Positions 25,398 to 34,472 of a stretch of DNA of 64,000 nt are shown piece after piece. The DNA is taken from assembly GCA_964242625.1 (NCBI GenBank), contig CAXTAO010000007.1:62001-126000 (forward strand). The letters run 5' to 3'. The notes beneath the pieces were generated by a model, which saw only the letters and a program-made list of their open reading frames with translations, was not told the DNA's origin and searched no databases. The position numbers were made by a program, and so were the translations under genes. Every line of letters begins with the position of its first letter. Position 1 is the first letter of the stretch. This stretch comes from JASLDZ01 sp964242625. Lineage in GTDB: Bacteria > Pseudomonadota > Alphaproteobacteria > Caulobacterales > Caulobacteraceae.

Positions 25398-26951
25398 GTG
25401 CGAGTCTGGCGTCCAGTCGCGGCGATGACGGGGGCGGCGCTCGGCCTGTGCGCCTGCGCCGACGCGCGGCTGCGCGCGCCCGACCTCGCCCTCCCCGTGG
25501 CGTACGAGGCGACCTCGGCGGCCAACCAGGCGCTGCCCGCCCAGGCGCTCGACCGCTGGTGGACGCTGTTCGGCGACGCCCAGCTGACGGCGCTCGTCGA
25601 AGAGGCGCTGGTCAGCAGCCCCACGGCGCGCACCGCGCTGTCGCGCATCGCCCAGTCCCAGGCGGTCCGTGCGCAAACGCTCTCCGCCTACCTGCCGCAG
25701 GGCAACCTCTCCGGGACCGCCGAGACGCAGCACACCGACCAGAGCTACGGCGACCTGGGCGTGACCACCGGCACAGGATCGACGGGCGGGTCCACGGGGG
25801 CGACCGATCCCACCACCGGCCTCCCGGTGGGCGGTACGACAGGCGGCTCGACCTCCTCGTCTTCCTTCCTGACACCGTCGGGCGACCTGCAGACCTACGC
25901 CGCCCAGTTCAACGTCTCCTACGAGATCGACCTGTTCGGCCGCAGACTGGCCGCCAAGCGTGCGGGCGACGCTGACGTGGCGGCCAGCCGCTTCGACTAC
26001 GAGGCCTCGCGCGCCACCCTCGCGCGCGACGTGGCGATCGGCCTCTTCAACGCGCGGGGCGCGGCGATCCAGCTCGCCGACGCGCGCACCACCGACCGCA
26101 TCGCCCGCGACCTGGCGCACACCGCCGAGGTGTCGGCGCAGGTGGGGCTGACCTCCACCAGCGACGCCGCCCGCCTGCAGACCGACGCCGCCACCGCCCA
26201 GGCCGAGGTCGCGCGGCTGGAGGCGGTCGAGCTCGCCGACCGGCGCTCGCTCCTGGCGCTGATCGGACGGGGCTTCGCGCCCACATCCTCCCTGGTCGTG
26301 ACCGCTTCGGCCGACCAGCCGCCCGACCCGCCTGCCGAGACGCCCGGCGAGCTCTTGCGCCGCCGGCCCGACGTGCGCGAGGCCGAGGCGCGCCTGCGTT
26401 CGGCTGCGAACCTGCTCAAGCTCGACCGGCTGGCGCTGTTCCCGACCTTCTCCTTCGCGCCCGGCGGCCAGTATTCAAAGACGGCGGGCTCCTACAGCTC
26501 GACCACCTCCATCTGGCAGGTGGGCGTCAACGCCTCGCTCCCCGTGCTCGACCGGCCGCGGCTCCTGGCGGCGATCGCGGCCCAGCGCGCGGTGGGCGAG
26601 CAGGCGGTCGTCGCCTACGAACAGGCGGTGCAGGACGCCTATCGCGACTCGGAGACGGGGCTCGTGACGCTCGCCGCCGACCGCGTGCGGCTTGAGCGGC
26701 TCAACACCGCGGTGGAGCGCGCGCGGTTCGCCTACGACGCCAAGAAGCGCGGATACGACCTGGGTCTCGTGGACCTCACCACCCTCCTGGACGCCGAGCG
26801 CACCTGGCGCACCACCACCTCCACCCAGTCCTCCGCCCGCACCACCGCCCTGGTCGACGCCGCCACCCTGTTCCAGGCGCTCGGCGGCGGCTGGTCGCCC
26901 GAGGCCCCCCTGCGCGTGGCGCAATCCGGCCCCACTCCGGCCGCACGGTAG
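25398..26951 (+). CDS. RND efflux outer membrane factor, NodT/OprM type lipoprotein
   Basis: The protein has 517 residues. The GTG start follows GGGGGGAG closely. The signal GAALGLCACADARL gives a lipidated Cys. DRWWTLFGDAQLTALVEEAL is the typical beginning of NodT proteins; LLRRRPDVREAEARLRSAAN is the family signature in the second repeat. Two long alpha-hairpin repeats make the trimeric tunnel across the outer membrane. A Gly/Ser/Thr-rich stretch at about residues 125-155 lies in the first beta-hairpin, longer than usual and probably surface exposed. It forms an operon with the adaptor and permease. Confidence 0.93.
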   Translation: MRVWRPVAAMTGAALGLCACADARLRAPDLALPVAYEATSAANQALPAQALDRWWTLFGDAQLTALVEEALVSSPTARTALSRIAQSQAVRAQTLSAYLPQGNLSGTAETQHTDQSYGDLGVTTGTGSTGGSTGATDPTTGLPVGGTTGGSTSSSSFLTPSGDLQTYAAQFNVSYEIDLFGRRLAAKRAGDADVAASRFDYEASRATLARDVAIGLFNARGAAIQLADARTTDRIARDLAHTAEVSAQVGLTSTSDAARLQTDAATAQAEVARLEAVELADRRSLLALIGRGFAPTSSLVVTASADQPPDPPAETPGELLRRRPDVREAEARLRSAANLLKLDRLALFPTFSFAPGGQYSKTAGSYSSTTSIWQVGVNASLPVLDRPRLLAAIAAQRAVGEQAVVAYEQAVQDAYRDSETGLVTLAADRVRLERLNTAVERARFAYDAKKRGYDLGLVDLTTLLDAERTWRTTTSTQSSARTTALVDAATLFQALGGGWSPEAPLRVAQSGPTPAAR

Positions 26952-26959
26952 AAAGCCGC

Positions 26960-28063
26960 ATGTCAGCCCCGCGCACCCTCGTCGCCGTCCTTCTGACCGC
27001 CGCCGCCTGCGCGGGGGCCGGATGCCAGAAGCGCGACGCCAGCGCCGCCACCAAGCCCGCGCCCTCGGCCGACCAGCCGCTGACCGTCAGCGTCACCCCT
27101 GTCAGCCTCCGCACGCTCTCGGGCGGACTGGAGGCGTCGGGCCTTCTCGTGCCGCAGTACGAGGCGGCGGTGACCACCGAGCTCAACGGCTACCGCGTCG
27201 CGCGCGTCCTGGTCGACCAGGGCGCGCAGGTCTCCGCCGGCCAGCCGCTGGCGACGCTCGACGACACCCTCCTGCGCTCCATGGTCGCCCAGCAGCGCGC
27301 GGTGGTCACCCAGCAGCAGGTCGCCTCCGACCGGGTCGCCGCCGAGGCCGACCGCGTGCGCGGGCTCGACAACGCCGGGGTGCTCCCGCAGGAGCAGATC
27401 GCCGAGCGCCGCCTCGCGGCTAAGAGTGGGGTGGCCACGGTGGCCGCCGCCCAGGCCCAGCTCGACGACCTCATGACCCGCGAGCGGCTGATGACGGTGC
27501 GCGCGCCCGTCGCCGGCCTCGTGCTCGCGCGCGCCGTGCGACCCGGCGACGTGGCGGGGCCAACGATGGTCATGTTCCGCATCGCTTCGGACGACGTGGT
27601 CGAGCTCAACGCCGAGGTGCCCGAGGCCATGCTCGGCCGCATCCGCGCGGGCGACGAAGCGCGCGTGTTCCTGCCGGGCGGCGGCGCGGTCACCGGCCGG
27701 GTCCGGGTGATCAGCCCCGAGGTCGACCAGGCCACCAAGCTCGGCCACGTGCGCATCACCCTGCCGCGCGACCCGGCGCTGCGTCCCGGGGGCTTCGCCC
27801 GCGCCCAGTTCGTCAACGCCCAGCGCGACGCCAAGGTCGTGCCGGAGGACGCCGTGCACTTCGACGCCGACGGCGCCTCGGTCATGGTGCTGGGCGCGGG
27901 CGACCGGGTGCGCCGCACGCCGATCCGCACCGGCGTGCGCGCGGGAGGCCTGGTCGAGCTGGTCGACGGACCCGCGGTGGGCGCGAAGGTGCTGCTCAGC
28001 GGCGGCGCCTTCGTGCTAGACGGCGACAAGGTGCGACCCAGCTACGTCGGCGCGACGGGCTGA
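26960..28063 (+). CDS. RND efflux periplasmic adaptor (HlyD/MFP family)
   Basis: The protein has 367 residues with a lipoprotein-like signal: VAVLLTAAACAGAGCQKRD. The lipoyl half-motifs are YEAAVTTELNGYRVARVLVD and RERLMTVRAPVAGLVLARAV, flanking a helical hairpin rich in Gln/Ala. The beta-barrel region contains VELNAEVPEAMLGRIRAG and RVISPEVDQATKLGHVRIT. It bridges the outer membrane factor and the permease. The gene starts 8 bases after the first gene of the operon and ends 18 bases before the permease. Confidence 0.93.
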   Translation: MSAPRTLVAVLLTAAACAGAGCQKRDASAATKPAPSADQPLTVSVTPVSLRTLSGGLEASGLLVPQYEAAVTTELNGYRVARVLVDQGAQVSAGQPLATLDDTLLRSMVAQQRAVVTQQQVASDRVAAEADRVRGLDNAGVLPQEQIAERRLAAKSGVATVAAAQAQLDDLMTRERLMTVRAPVAGLVLARAVRPGDVAGPTMVMFRIASDDVVELNAEVPEAMLGRIRAGDEARVFLPGGGAVTGRVRVISPEVDQATKLGHVRITLPRDPALRPGGFARAQFVNAQRDAKVVPEDAVHFDADGASVMVLGAGDRVRRTPIRTGVRAGGLVELVDGPAVGAKVLLSGGAFVLDGDKVRPSYVGATG

Positions 28064-28081
28064 GCCCGGGAGGATCGGATC

Positions 28082-31000
28082 GTGAAAATCCGCATCTCGG
28101 CCTGGGCGATCCGCAATCCCACGCCCGTCGCGCTCTTGTTCGTCGCCCTCACCATCGCGGGGCTGATGGCGTTCGCGAACCTCCCCAAGAAGCAGTTCCC
28201 CAACGTCGCCCTGCCGATCGTCGTGGTCAGCGTCACCGAGAGCGGCGCGGCCCCGCAGGAGATGGAGAACCAGATCACGCGGCCGGTGGAGGACGCCATC
28301 GCGGGCGTCTCCAACATCAAGCACCTCACCTCGACCGTGGTGCTGGGCGCCTCCACCACGGTGATCGAGTTCGAGCTCGGCACCGACATGCAGAAGGCGA
28401 CGGACGACGTGCGCACCGCCGTCGACCGCACCCGCGCGGTGCTGCCGCCGGGCATCGACCCGCCCTACGTCCAGCGCATCGACGCCGACACCTCGCCCAT
28501 TCTGACCTACGCGGTCAGTTCGCCGCGCATGAGCCCGACCGACCTCAGCTGGTTTGTTGACGACACGGTCGCGCGGGCGGTGCAGGCCGTGGCGGGCGTG
28601 TCCCAGGTGCAGCGGCTGGGCGGCGTCGACCGCGAGATCAACGTCACCCTCGATCCTTCGCGGATGAGCGCCTTCGGCGTCACCGCGCCGCAGATCAACC
28701 AGGCGCTCTACGCCTTCAACATCGACAGCGCGGGCGGCCGCGCCGACATCGGCGCGCGCGAGCAGACGGTGCGGGTGCTCGGCCAGGCGAGCACCATCGA
28801 CGCCCTGCGCGAGCTCACCATCCCGACGGCCACCGGGCGCTACGTCACCCTGTCCGACGTGGCCGAGATCGGCGACGGCTCCGCCGAGCAGCGCGGCTTC
28901 GCGCGGCTGAACGGGCGCCCCGTGGTGGCCTTCCAGGTCACCAAGACCGCCAACGCCAGCGACATGACGACCGAGGCCGGCGTCAAGACCGCGATCGCGG
29001 CGCTGATCCAGGCGCATCCGGAGGCGCATTTCACCGAGGTCGTCTCGACGGTGAAGGACACTCGCAAGTCCTTCGCCGCCACCGAGCACGTGCTGGTGGA
29101 GGGCATGGTGCTGGCCGCGCTGGTGGTCTTCGCCTTCCTGCGGTCCTGGCGCGCCACCATGATCGCAGCGATCGCCATGCCGCTGAGCCTGATCCCGACC
29201 TTCGCGGCGATCCAGCTCATGGGCTTCAGTCTCGACACCATCAGCCTGCTCTCGCTGACGCTGGTCATCGGCATTCTGGTCGACGACGCGATCGTGGAAA
29301 TCGAGAATATCGAGAAGCGGATCGAGCGGGGGGAAACTCCCTACCGCGCGGCGCTCCTCGGCGCGGACTCGATCGGGCTTGCGGTGGTCGCCACCACCGC
29401 CGCCATCGTGGCGGTGTTCACGCCCGTGTCGTTCATGAGCGGGATCATCGGCGAGTATTTCCGCGAGTTCGGGCTGACCGTCGCGGTTTCGGTCCTGTTC
29501 TCGCTGGTGGTGGCGCGGCTCCTGACGCCGCTCCTCGCCGCCTATTTCCTCAAGGCCAAGGCGCACGTCACCCCCGCCAAGCCGCTCAACGAACCCTATC
29601 GTCGCACGCTGGATTGGGCGTTCCGGCACAAGTTCGTCACCGCCGCGATCGGCTTCGCGATCCTGATCGGCTCGTTCTTCATGCTGGCGCACCGGCCGAC
29701 GGGCTTCATGCCCAACAGCGACTCTGGCGTGCTCTATCTCAACATGGAGGGGCCGCCCGGCGCGACGCGCGCCCAGATGAGCACGGCCGCCGACCAGATG
29801 GATCGCATGCTCGCCGCACAGCCCGCGGTGGAGCGCGTGTTCACCCAGGTCGGCCCCGGCTCCGGCTCGGGCGACGACGTAGGCGACGGCAGCGTCACCA
29901 TCACGCTCAAGGACAAGCGCGCCCTCACCACCGACCAGTTCAAGGAGCGCATCCGGCCGCTCCTGCGCTCCATCCCCGACGTGCGGGTGACCACCTCCGG
30001 CGGCTGGGGCGGGGCGGACGTGGAGATCGTGCTCTCGTCCCAGAACGGCGACGCGCTGACCCGCGTGCAGTACGACCTGATGCGCCAGATGCGCACCCTG
30101 CCGATGATCTCCGGCATCCGGCCGACACCCTCGCCCGCCGGACCCGAACTCGTCGTCCGGCCCAAGCCCGACGAGGCCGCGCGCCTGGGCGTCACCTCCT
30201 CGTCGCTGGCCAGCGTGCTGCGCATCGCCACCATCGGCGACATCGACGCCAACGTCGCCAAGTTCTCCGAAGGCGAGCGCCGCATTCCGATCCGCGTTCG
30301 CCTGCCCCAGCAGTCGCGCACCGACCTGCAGGTGATCGGCCAGCTGCAGGTGCCCACCGCGAACGGCGGCGTGACGCCGCTGAGCTCGGTCGCCGACCTG
30401 TCGTTCCAGGCCGGCCCCGCCAAGATCAAGCGTTACGGGCGCGAGCGGCGCGTGTCGGTCCAGGCCGACCGCAAGCCGGGCGTCAGCCTCGGCACTGCGC
30501 TGGCGGCGATCAACAAGCTGCCCGTCATGCAGCACCTGCCGCCCGGCGTGCACAAGCCGGCCTTCGGCGACGCCGAGCAGCTGGGCGAGCTGATCTCCGG
30601 CTTCGTGCTGGCCATCCTGTCGGGCGTGGCGCTGATCTTCGCGGTGCTGGTGCTGTTGTTCCGCTCGTTCTTCAAACCAGCGATCATCCTGATGACTCTG
30701 CCGCTGACGCTGGCCGGCGTGGCGGTGGCGCTGACGATCACGGGAATGGAGATCGACATGCCGGTCTTCATCGGCCTCCTGATGCTGTTCGGGATCGCGG
30801 CCAAGAACTCGATCCTGCTCGTCGAGTTCGCCATCGAGGACGAGCGCGCGGGCCAGGGGCGCGTCGAGGCCCTCATGAACGCCTGCCGCGAGCGCGCCCG
30901 GCCGATCATCATGACCACCGTCGCCATGGTGGCGGGCATGCTGCCGACCGCCCTCGCGCTGGGCTCCGGCTCGGAGTTCCGCCGGCCGATGGCGATTGCG

Positions 31001-31201
31001 GTGATCGGCGGGCTGATCAGCTCGACCGCGCTCAGCCTGATCCTCGTTCCGGTGATCTACCTGATGGTCGACGGCGTCGAGCAGCGCCTGCGGCCGCTCG
31101 CCGGCCGGCTGATCACCCGCAAACGCCCCGGCGACGACGCGCCGATCGCCGAGGAGGAGGAGACGCTGGTCACCAGCGGCGCGATCACGCCGGCGGAGTG
31201 A
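28082..31201 (+). CDS. RND multidrug efflux permease (AcrB/HAE1-like)
   Basis: The protein has 1039 residues. The GTG has GGGAGG in front. The N-terminus KIRISAWAIRNPTPVALLFV is the first helix. TM4 carries the proton relay in LVIGILVDDAIVEIENIEKR (Asp-Asp), and TM10 has Lys in FGIAAKNSILLVEFAIED. Two large periplasmic loops show the pore and docking domain pattern, for example VEDAIAGVSNIKHLTSTV. It is a proton-driven inner membrane pump; substrates are unknown. The operon order outer membrane factor, adaptor, permease is less common than adaptor-permease-factor. Confidence 0.95.
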   Translation: MKIRISAWAIRNPTPVALLFVALTIAGLMAFANLPKKQFPNVALPIVVVSVTESGAAPQEMENQITRPVEDAIAGVSNIKHLTSTVVLGASTTVIEFELGTDMQKATDDVRTAVDRTRAVLPPGIDPPYVQRIDADTSPILTYAVSSPRMSPTDLSWFVDDTVARAVQAVAGVSQVQRLGGVDREINVTLDPSRMSAFGVTAPQINQALYAFNIDSAGGRADIGAREQTVRVLGQASTIDALRELTIPTATGRYVTLSDVAEIGDGSAEQRGFARLNGRPVVAFQVTKTANASDMTTEAGVKTAIAALIQAHPEAHFTEVVSTVKDTRKSFAATEHVLVEGMVLAALVVFAFLRSWRATMIAAIAMPLSLIPTFAAIQLMGFSLDTISLLSLTLVIGILVDDAIVEIENIEKRIERGETPYRAALLGADSIGLAVVATTAAIVAVFTPVSFMSGIIGEYFREFGLTVAVSVLFSLVVARLLTPLLAAYFLKAKAHVTPAKPLNEPYRRTLDWAFRHKFVTAAIGFAILIGSFFMLAHRPTGFMPNSDSGVLYLNMEGPPGATRAQMSTAADQMDRMLAAQPAVERVFTQVGPGSGSGDDVGDGSVTITLKDKRALTTDQFKERIRPLLRSIPDVRVTTSGGWGGADVEIVLSSQNGDALTRVQYDLMRQMRTLPMISGIRPTPSPAGPELVVRPKPDEAARLGVTSSSLASVLRIATIGDIDANVAKFSEGERRIPIRVRLPQQSRTDLQVIGQLQVPTANGGVTPLSSVADLSFQAGPAKIKRYGRERRVSVQADRKPGVSLGTALAAINKLPVMQHLPPGVHKPAFGDAEQLGELISGFVLAILSGVALIFAVLVLLFRSFFKPAIILMTLPLTLAGVAVALTITGMEIDMPVFIGLLMLFGIAAKNSILLVEFAIEDERAGQGRVEALMNACRERARPIIMTTVAMVAGMLPTALALGSGSEFRRPMAIAVIGGLISSTALSLILVPVIYLMVDGVEQRLRPLAGRLITRKRPGDDAPIAEEEETLVTSGAITPAE

Positions 31202-31210
31202 CGGCGGCGC

Positions 31211-31585
31211 TCAGCAGTAAACGAGCCGGTCGCTCAACCCATCGTCGTTGGCGGGGGCCGCAGCCGGCGTGCAGGTCACGCCGTGGAAGCGCTCGCCGTC
31301 CGCGCCGTGCAAAAGGCTGATCGCCACCTGCGCCCACACCACGACGCCGTCGCCGCGGATGTAGCGCTTGCGCAGGCTGACGGATGCACCGGTCTGGGAG
31401 AGGCGCTGCAGGGCGTCGAGGCTGGCGCGCATGTCGGGGGGGAAGGTGAGGCTGAAGAAGGATGTTCGCCGCAGAACGTCCGCATCGATGGCCAGGAACG
31501 CGGCGAAGGCGTCGTCGACCGCGACTATCGCGCCATCGCACCGGCTGAGCGCATGCGCCGGAACGCCGGCGAAGGCATGGATCAT
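31211..31585 (-). CDS. Single-domain PAS protein
   Basis: The protein has 124 residues and consists almost entirely of one PAS fold. GAIVAVDDAFAAFLAIDADV is the PAS N-terminal part, SLTFPPDMRASLDALQRLSQ the helical middle, and SLRKRYIRGDGVVVWAQVAIS the PAC motif. No output domain is present, so it would sense or bind something and act through a partner. There is no good ribosome binding site before the ATG; instead the start abuts one arm of an inverted repeat (31586-31629). It lies 68 bases after the DUF4130-UdgX gene on the same strand. Confidence 0.75.
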   Translation of the reverse strand: MIHAFAGVPAHALSRCDGAIVAVDDAFAAFLAIDADVLRRTSFFSLTFPPDMRASLDALQRLSQTGASVSLRKRYIRGDGVVVWAQVAISLLHGADGERFHGVTCTPAAAPANDDGLSDRLVYC

Positions 31586-31629
31586 CTGACTAACATAGGT
31601 TACGCGGGAACTGCGCTCGTTCTAGTCAG
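31586..31629 (-). promoter_or_regulatory. Inverted repeat in the leader of the PAS gene
   Basis: Perfect 7-base arms CTGACTA (31586-31592) and TAGTCAG (31623-31629) flank a 30-base interior that itself holds GAAC, 7 bases, GTTC (31608-31622). One outer arm touches the ATG of the PAS gene, where a Shine-Dalgarno would be expected but is absent. This could be an operator or an RNA structure that controls the start. The function is inferred. Confidence 0.4.
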
Positions 31630-31653
31630 GCGAGCCCGCCCCCGCAAGCGCGC

Positions 31654-33144
31654 CTAGCCGGCTACGACCAGCCCGTACGCCGCCCTGAGATCGCGCACGA
31701 AGAGCTCGAACTCCTGCGTCTTCGACGCCTCGTCGGGCAGGCGCAGCAGAAACGACGGATGCACCGTCAGGAACCCCGTGGCGCCGTCGGGCAGGGCCTC
31801 GACCACGCCCCGGTTCTTGGTCACCGGTATGGCGCGCCGGAACACTGCCTGAGCGGCGGTCGCGCCCAGCGCCACGACGACGCGAGGCTGCACGATGCGG
31901 CGCTCGTTCTGGAGCCACCAGTTGCAGGCGGTGATCTCGGTCGTGTTCGGCTTGGCGTGGATGCGCCGCTTGCCGCGCAGCTCGTGCTTGAAGTGCTTCA
32001 CGCTATTGGTGACGTAGGTCTCCGCCCGCGGCACCCCGGCGGCCGCCAGCGCCCGGTCGAACAACTGGCCGGCCGGGCCCACGAACGGCAGGCCCGCGAG
32101 ATCCTCCATGTCGCCCGGCTGCTCGCCCACGAACATCAGGGGAGCCCGGCCCGGCCCCTGGCCCGGCACGCCCTGGGTGGCGTCGCGCCAGAGGTCGCAT
32201 CGACGGCACACCTGCACGCCCGCCGCCACCTCGTCGAGGTTGGTCGCGGGCGGCCCGCCGTCGACCGGTTCCTGGCGTTGCACGCGCGCGGCGGCGCGCA
32301 GCGCGCGCTCCGAGGGCTGGGTGGGCTGAGCCTCGACCATGACGCGGGTCCTCTCCTGGGCGGTGGCGACCAGGTTGGGAATGGTCTCGGCCTCCGGAAG
32401 GTTCTTCCAGTAATGCTCGGCCATGTGCTGGCGCATGACTTTTGGGTTTAGCCGGGCGGGGTTGAAAATCGAGCGGTAGTAGGTGCGCCAGTCCTCCTCG
32501 CTGTCGTCCTCGGCCGGCAGCTTGCCGGGCGCGCCGCCTGGAGTGAGCTGGAGGCGCTGGCGATCCCACGTCGCGGTGACGTACGGGCTGGCGATGGTGA
32601 AGCGCACGTTGGCCAGGCGCCGCACGAAGAACTGGACGCCCAGCGCGACGACGTAGTGCGGCGGCTCGTACCAGCTGAAATATTCCTCGCCCGCGCGCAC
32701 GTGGCCGGAATCGGCGGCGGCGAGCCGCTCCTCCTCCGCCGGGTCGTCCACCCGGCGGAAGCGCACGAAGGCGTGCATCTTGTGCTCGGCCTGGCGCACC
32801 GCCTTCTGCCGCCCGAGCGCGTCGACCATGTCGGCATCTGTTAGGAGGCCCATCAGCCGCGGCTCGTCGCGCATCCGCCAGAGCAGGCGGTAGAGGAGGT
32901 CGAAGCGGTCGTCGTCGCGGTGACAGATCACCGCCTGCGCCAGCGAGACGAACTCACGCGCCACGGTGAAGCCGGCCGCGGGATCGGCGGCGGGCGGCGG
33001 GCCGTCCTCGAACAGCGCCGCATCCGCCTCGCCCACGCTCCAGCGCACATCGGCGGGGGCGACCTCGGCCAGCCGGAGCGCCCGGGCGGCGCGCCGCCAG
33101 CTGTCGAAATCGACGGGATGGGCGAGGCGGACGGCGCGGCCCAT
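31654..33144 (-). CDS. DUF4130 / UdgX-type uracil-DNA glycosylase fusion
   Basis: The protein has 496 residues. The N-terminal half (about 30-220) matches DUF4130, with AEHKMHAFVRFRRVDDP and SWYEPPHYVV. The C-terminal half is a uracil-DNA glycosylase: VCRRCDLWRDATQ (Fe-S Cys), VGEQPGDMEDLAGLPFVGPA (motif 1), TNSVKHFKHE, then GKRRIHAKP with His near 396, and TVHPSFLLR. KRRIH is the signature of UdgX, in which this His forms a covalent bond with the abasic sugar after uracil removal. It starts 5 bases after the stop of the radical SAM gene, its known frequent partner. Confidence 0.9.
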   Translation of the reverse strand: MGRAVRLAHPVDFDSWRRAARALRLAEVAPADVRWSVGEADAALFEDGPPPAADPAAGFTVAREFVSLAQAVICHRDDDRFDLLYRLLWRMRDEPRLMGLLTDADMVDALGRQKAVRQAEHKMHAFVRFRRVDDPAEEERLAAADSGHVRAGEEYFSWYEPPHYVVALGVQFFVRRLANVRFTIASPYVTATWDRQRLQLTPGGAPGKLPAEDDSEEDWRTYYRSIFNPARLNPKVMRQHMAEHYWKNLPEAETIPNLVATAQERTRVMVEAQPTQPSERALRAAARVQRQEPVDGGPPATNLDEVAAGVQVCRRCDLWRDATQGVPGQGPGRAPLMFVGEQPGDMEDLAGLPFVGPAGQLFDRALAAAGVPRAETYVTNSVKHFKHELRGKRRIHAKPNTTEITACNWWLQNERRIVQPRVVVALGATAAQAVFRRAIPVTKNRGVVEALPDGATGFLTVHPSFLLRLPDEASKTQEFELFVRDLRAAYGLVVAG

Positions 33145-33149
33145 CCGCT

Positions 33150-34403
33150 TCAGAACAGATCGAGCTGGCGGGGAGCGGCGCGGGGCGACAGCGCCCGCAT
33201 GCGCGCGTCGAGGTCGGCGCTGTCGATCACCGCCGTCGGCCGCCAGTCGGGCGTGACCACGAACGGCTTCATGCGGTTGATCGCGCCGCCTACGCGCAGA
33301 AGGTCTTCGAAGGTCAGCCGTTTCAGCCGGCGAACGCTGAGGAGCTTGTTCACCGATTTGACGCCCAGGCCCGGCACGCGGAGCAGCTGCTCGCGCGCGG
33401 CGGTGTTGACGTCTAGCGGGAACACGTCGCGGTTCTGCAGCGCCCAGGCGAGCTTGGGATCGATCACCGGGTCCAGCATGCCGCCGGGCGCGGCCGAGAC
33501 GATCTCCTCGCGCGAGAAGCCGTAGTGGCGCATCAGCCAATCGGCCTCGTACAGCCGGTGCTCGCGCATCATGTGCGGCCGCTGCGACGGCAGGACGCTC
33601 GAGCTGTCGGGAATGGGGCTGAAGGCGGAATAGTAGACGCGACGGAGCTTGTAGCCGCCGTAGAGCTGCTCGGACCGGTGCAGCACGTCGGCGTCGGACG
33701 CGTCGTCCGCTCCCACGATCATCTGGGTCGACTGGCCCGCAGGGGCATAGCGCGGCGCTCGGCGCTTGCGATGCGTCTGGTCTTTGGCCGAGCTGATGCC
33801 GTAGGCGACGTGGCCCATGCTCTGGCGGATATTGAGCGACGTCTTCTCTGGCGCGAGCCGCTCGAGGCTCGCGTCCTGCGGCAGCTCGATGTTGACGGAC
33901 AGCCGGTCGGCATACAGACCGGCCTCGGCCGCGAGTTCCGGCGAGGCCCCCGCGATCAGCTTGAGGTGGATATAGCCGCGGAAGTCGTGCACCTCGCGCA
34001 GCGTCTTCGCCACCAGCGTGAGCTGCTCCTGCGTGTAGTCCGCCGAGCGGATCACGCCCGACGATAGAAACAGACCCTCGATATAATTGCGCTTGTAGAA
34101 GTCGAGCGTGAGCCGCACCACTTCGTCGACGCTGAAGCGCGCCCGATCGACGTTGGAACTCGCGCGATTGATGCAGTAGGCGCAGTCGAACAGGCAGAAG
34201 TTGGTCAGGAGGATCTTGAGTAGGCTGACGCAACGACCGTCGGGCGTGTAGGCGTGGCAAACGCCCATGCCCCCCGTGGTGGAACCCACGCCCTTGCCCG
34301 ACAGCGAGTCGCGCTTGGGGCCGCCTGACGATGCGCACGAGGCGTCGTACTTGGCGGCGTCCGACAGGATCTCGAGCTTGCGACGGAGGGTGAGGGCGGC
34401 CAC
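33150..34403 (-). CDS. Putative DNA modification/repair radical SAM protein
   Basis: The protein has 417 residues. The radical SAM motif is NFCLFDCAYCINR with Cys at about 70, 74 and 77. Other markers are GMGVCHAYTPDGRCVSLLK before it, IYIHLKL-like FRGYIHLKLIAGASPEL, and GQSTQMIVGADDASD. A helix-hairpin-helix DNA-binding motif lies near the C-terminus, LLRVPGLGVKSVNKLLSVRR. This layout matches the family annotated as a putative DNA modification/repair radical SAM protein, which is usually paired with DUF4130/UdgX genes, as here. The reaction is not established. Confidence 0.9.
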   Translation of the reverse strand: MAALTLRRKLEILSDAAKYDASCASSGGPKRDSLSGKGVGSTTGGMGVCHAYTPDGRCVSLLKILLTNFCLFDCAYCINRASSNVDRARFSVDEVVRLTLDFYKRNYIEGLFLSSGVIRSADYTQEQLTLVAKTLREVHDFRGYIHLKLIAGASPELAAEAGLYADRLSVNIELPQDASLERLAPEKTSLNIRQSMGHVAYGISSAKDQTHRKRRAPRYAPAGQSTQMIVGADDASDADVLHRSEQLYGGYKLRRVYYSAFSPIPDSSSVLPSQRPHMMREHRLYEADWLMRHYGFSREEIVSAAPGGMLDPVIDPKLAWALQNRDVFPLDVNTAAREQLLRVPGLGVKSVNKLLSVRRLKRLTFEDLLRVGGAINRMKPFVVTPDWRPTAVIDSADLDARMRALSPRAAPRQLDLF

Positions 34404-34472
34404 GATTCCTCGACTCTAGAGTTCCGTCTTCGTTCCGTCCAGCATGGCCGCGCGCCGTGCTAGGTCGCGGCC

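Noticed and set aside
31608..31622. LexA box upstream of the PAS gene next to DNA repair genes
   Set aside because: GAAC-N7-GTTC is inverted rather than direct, so it does not fit the alphaproteobacterial consensus.
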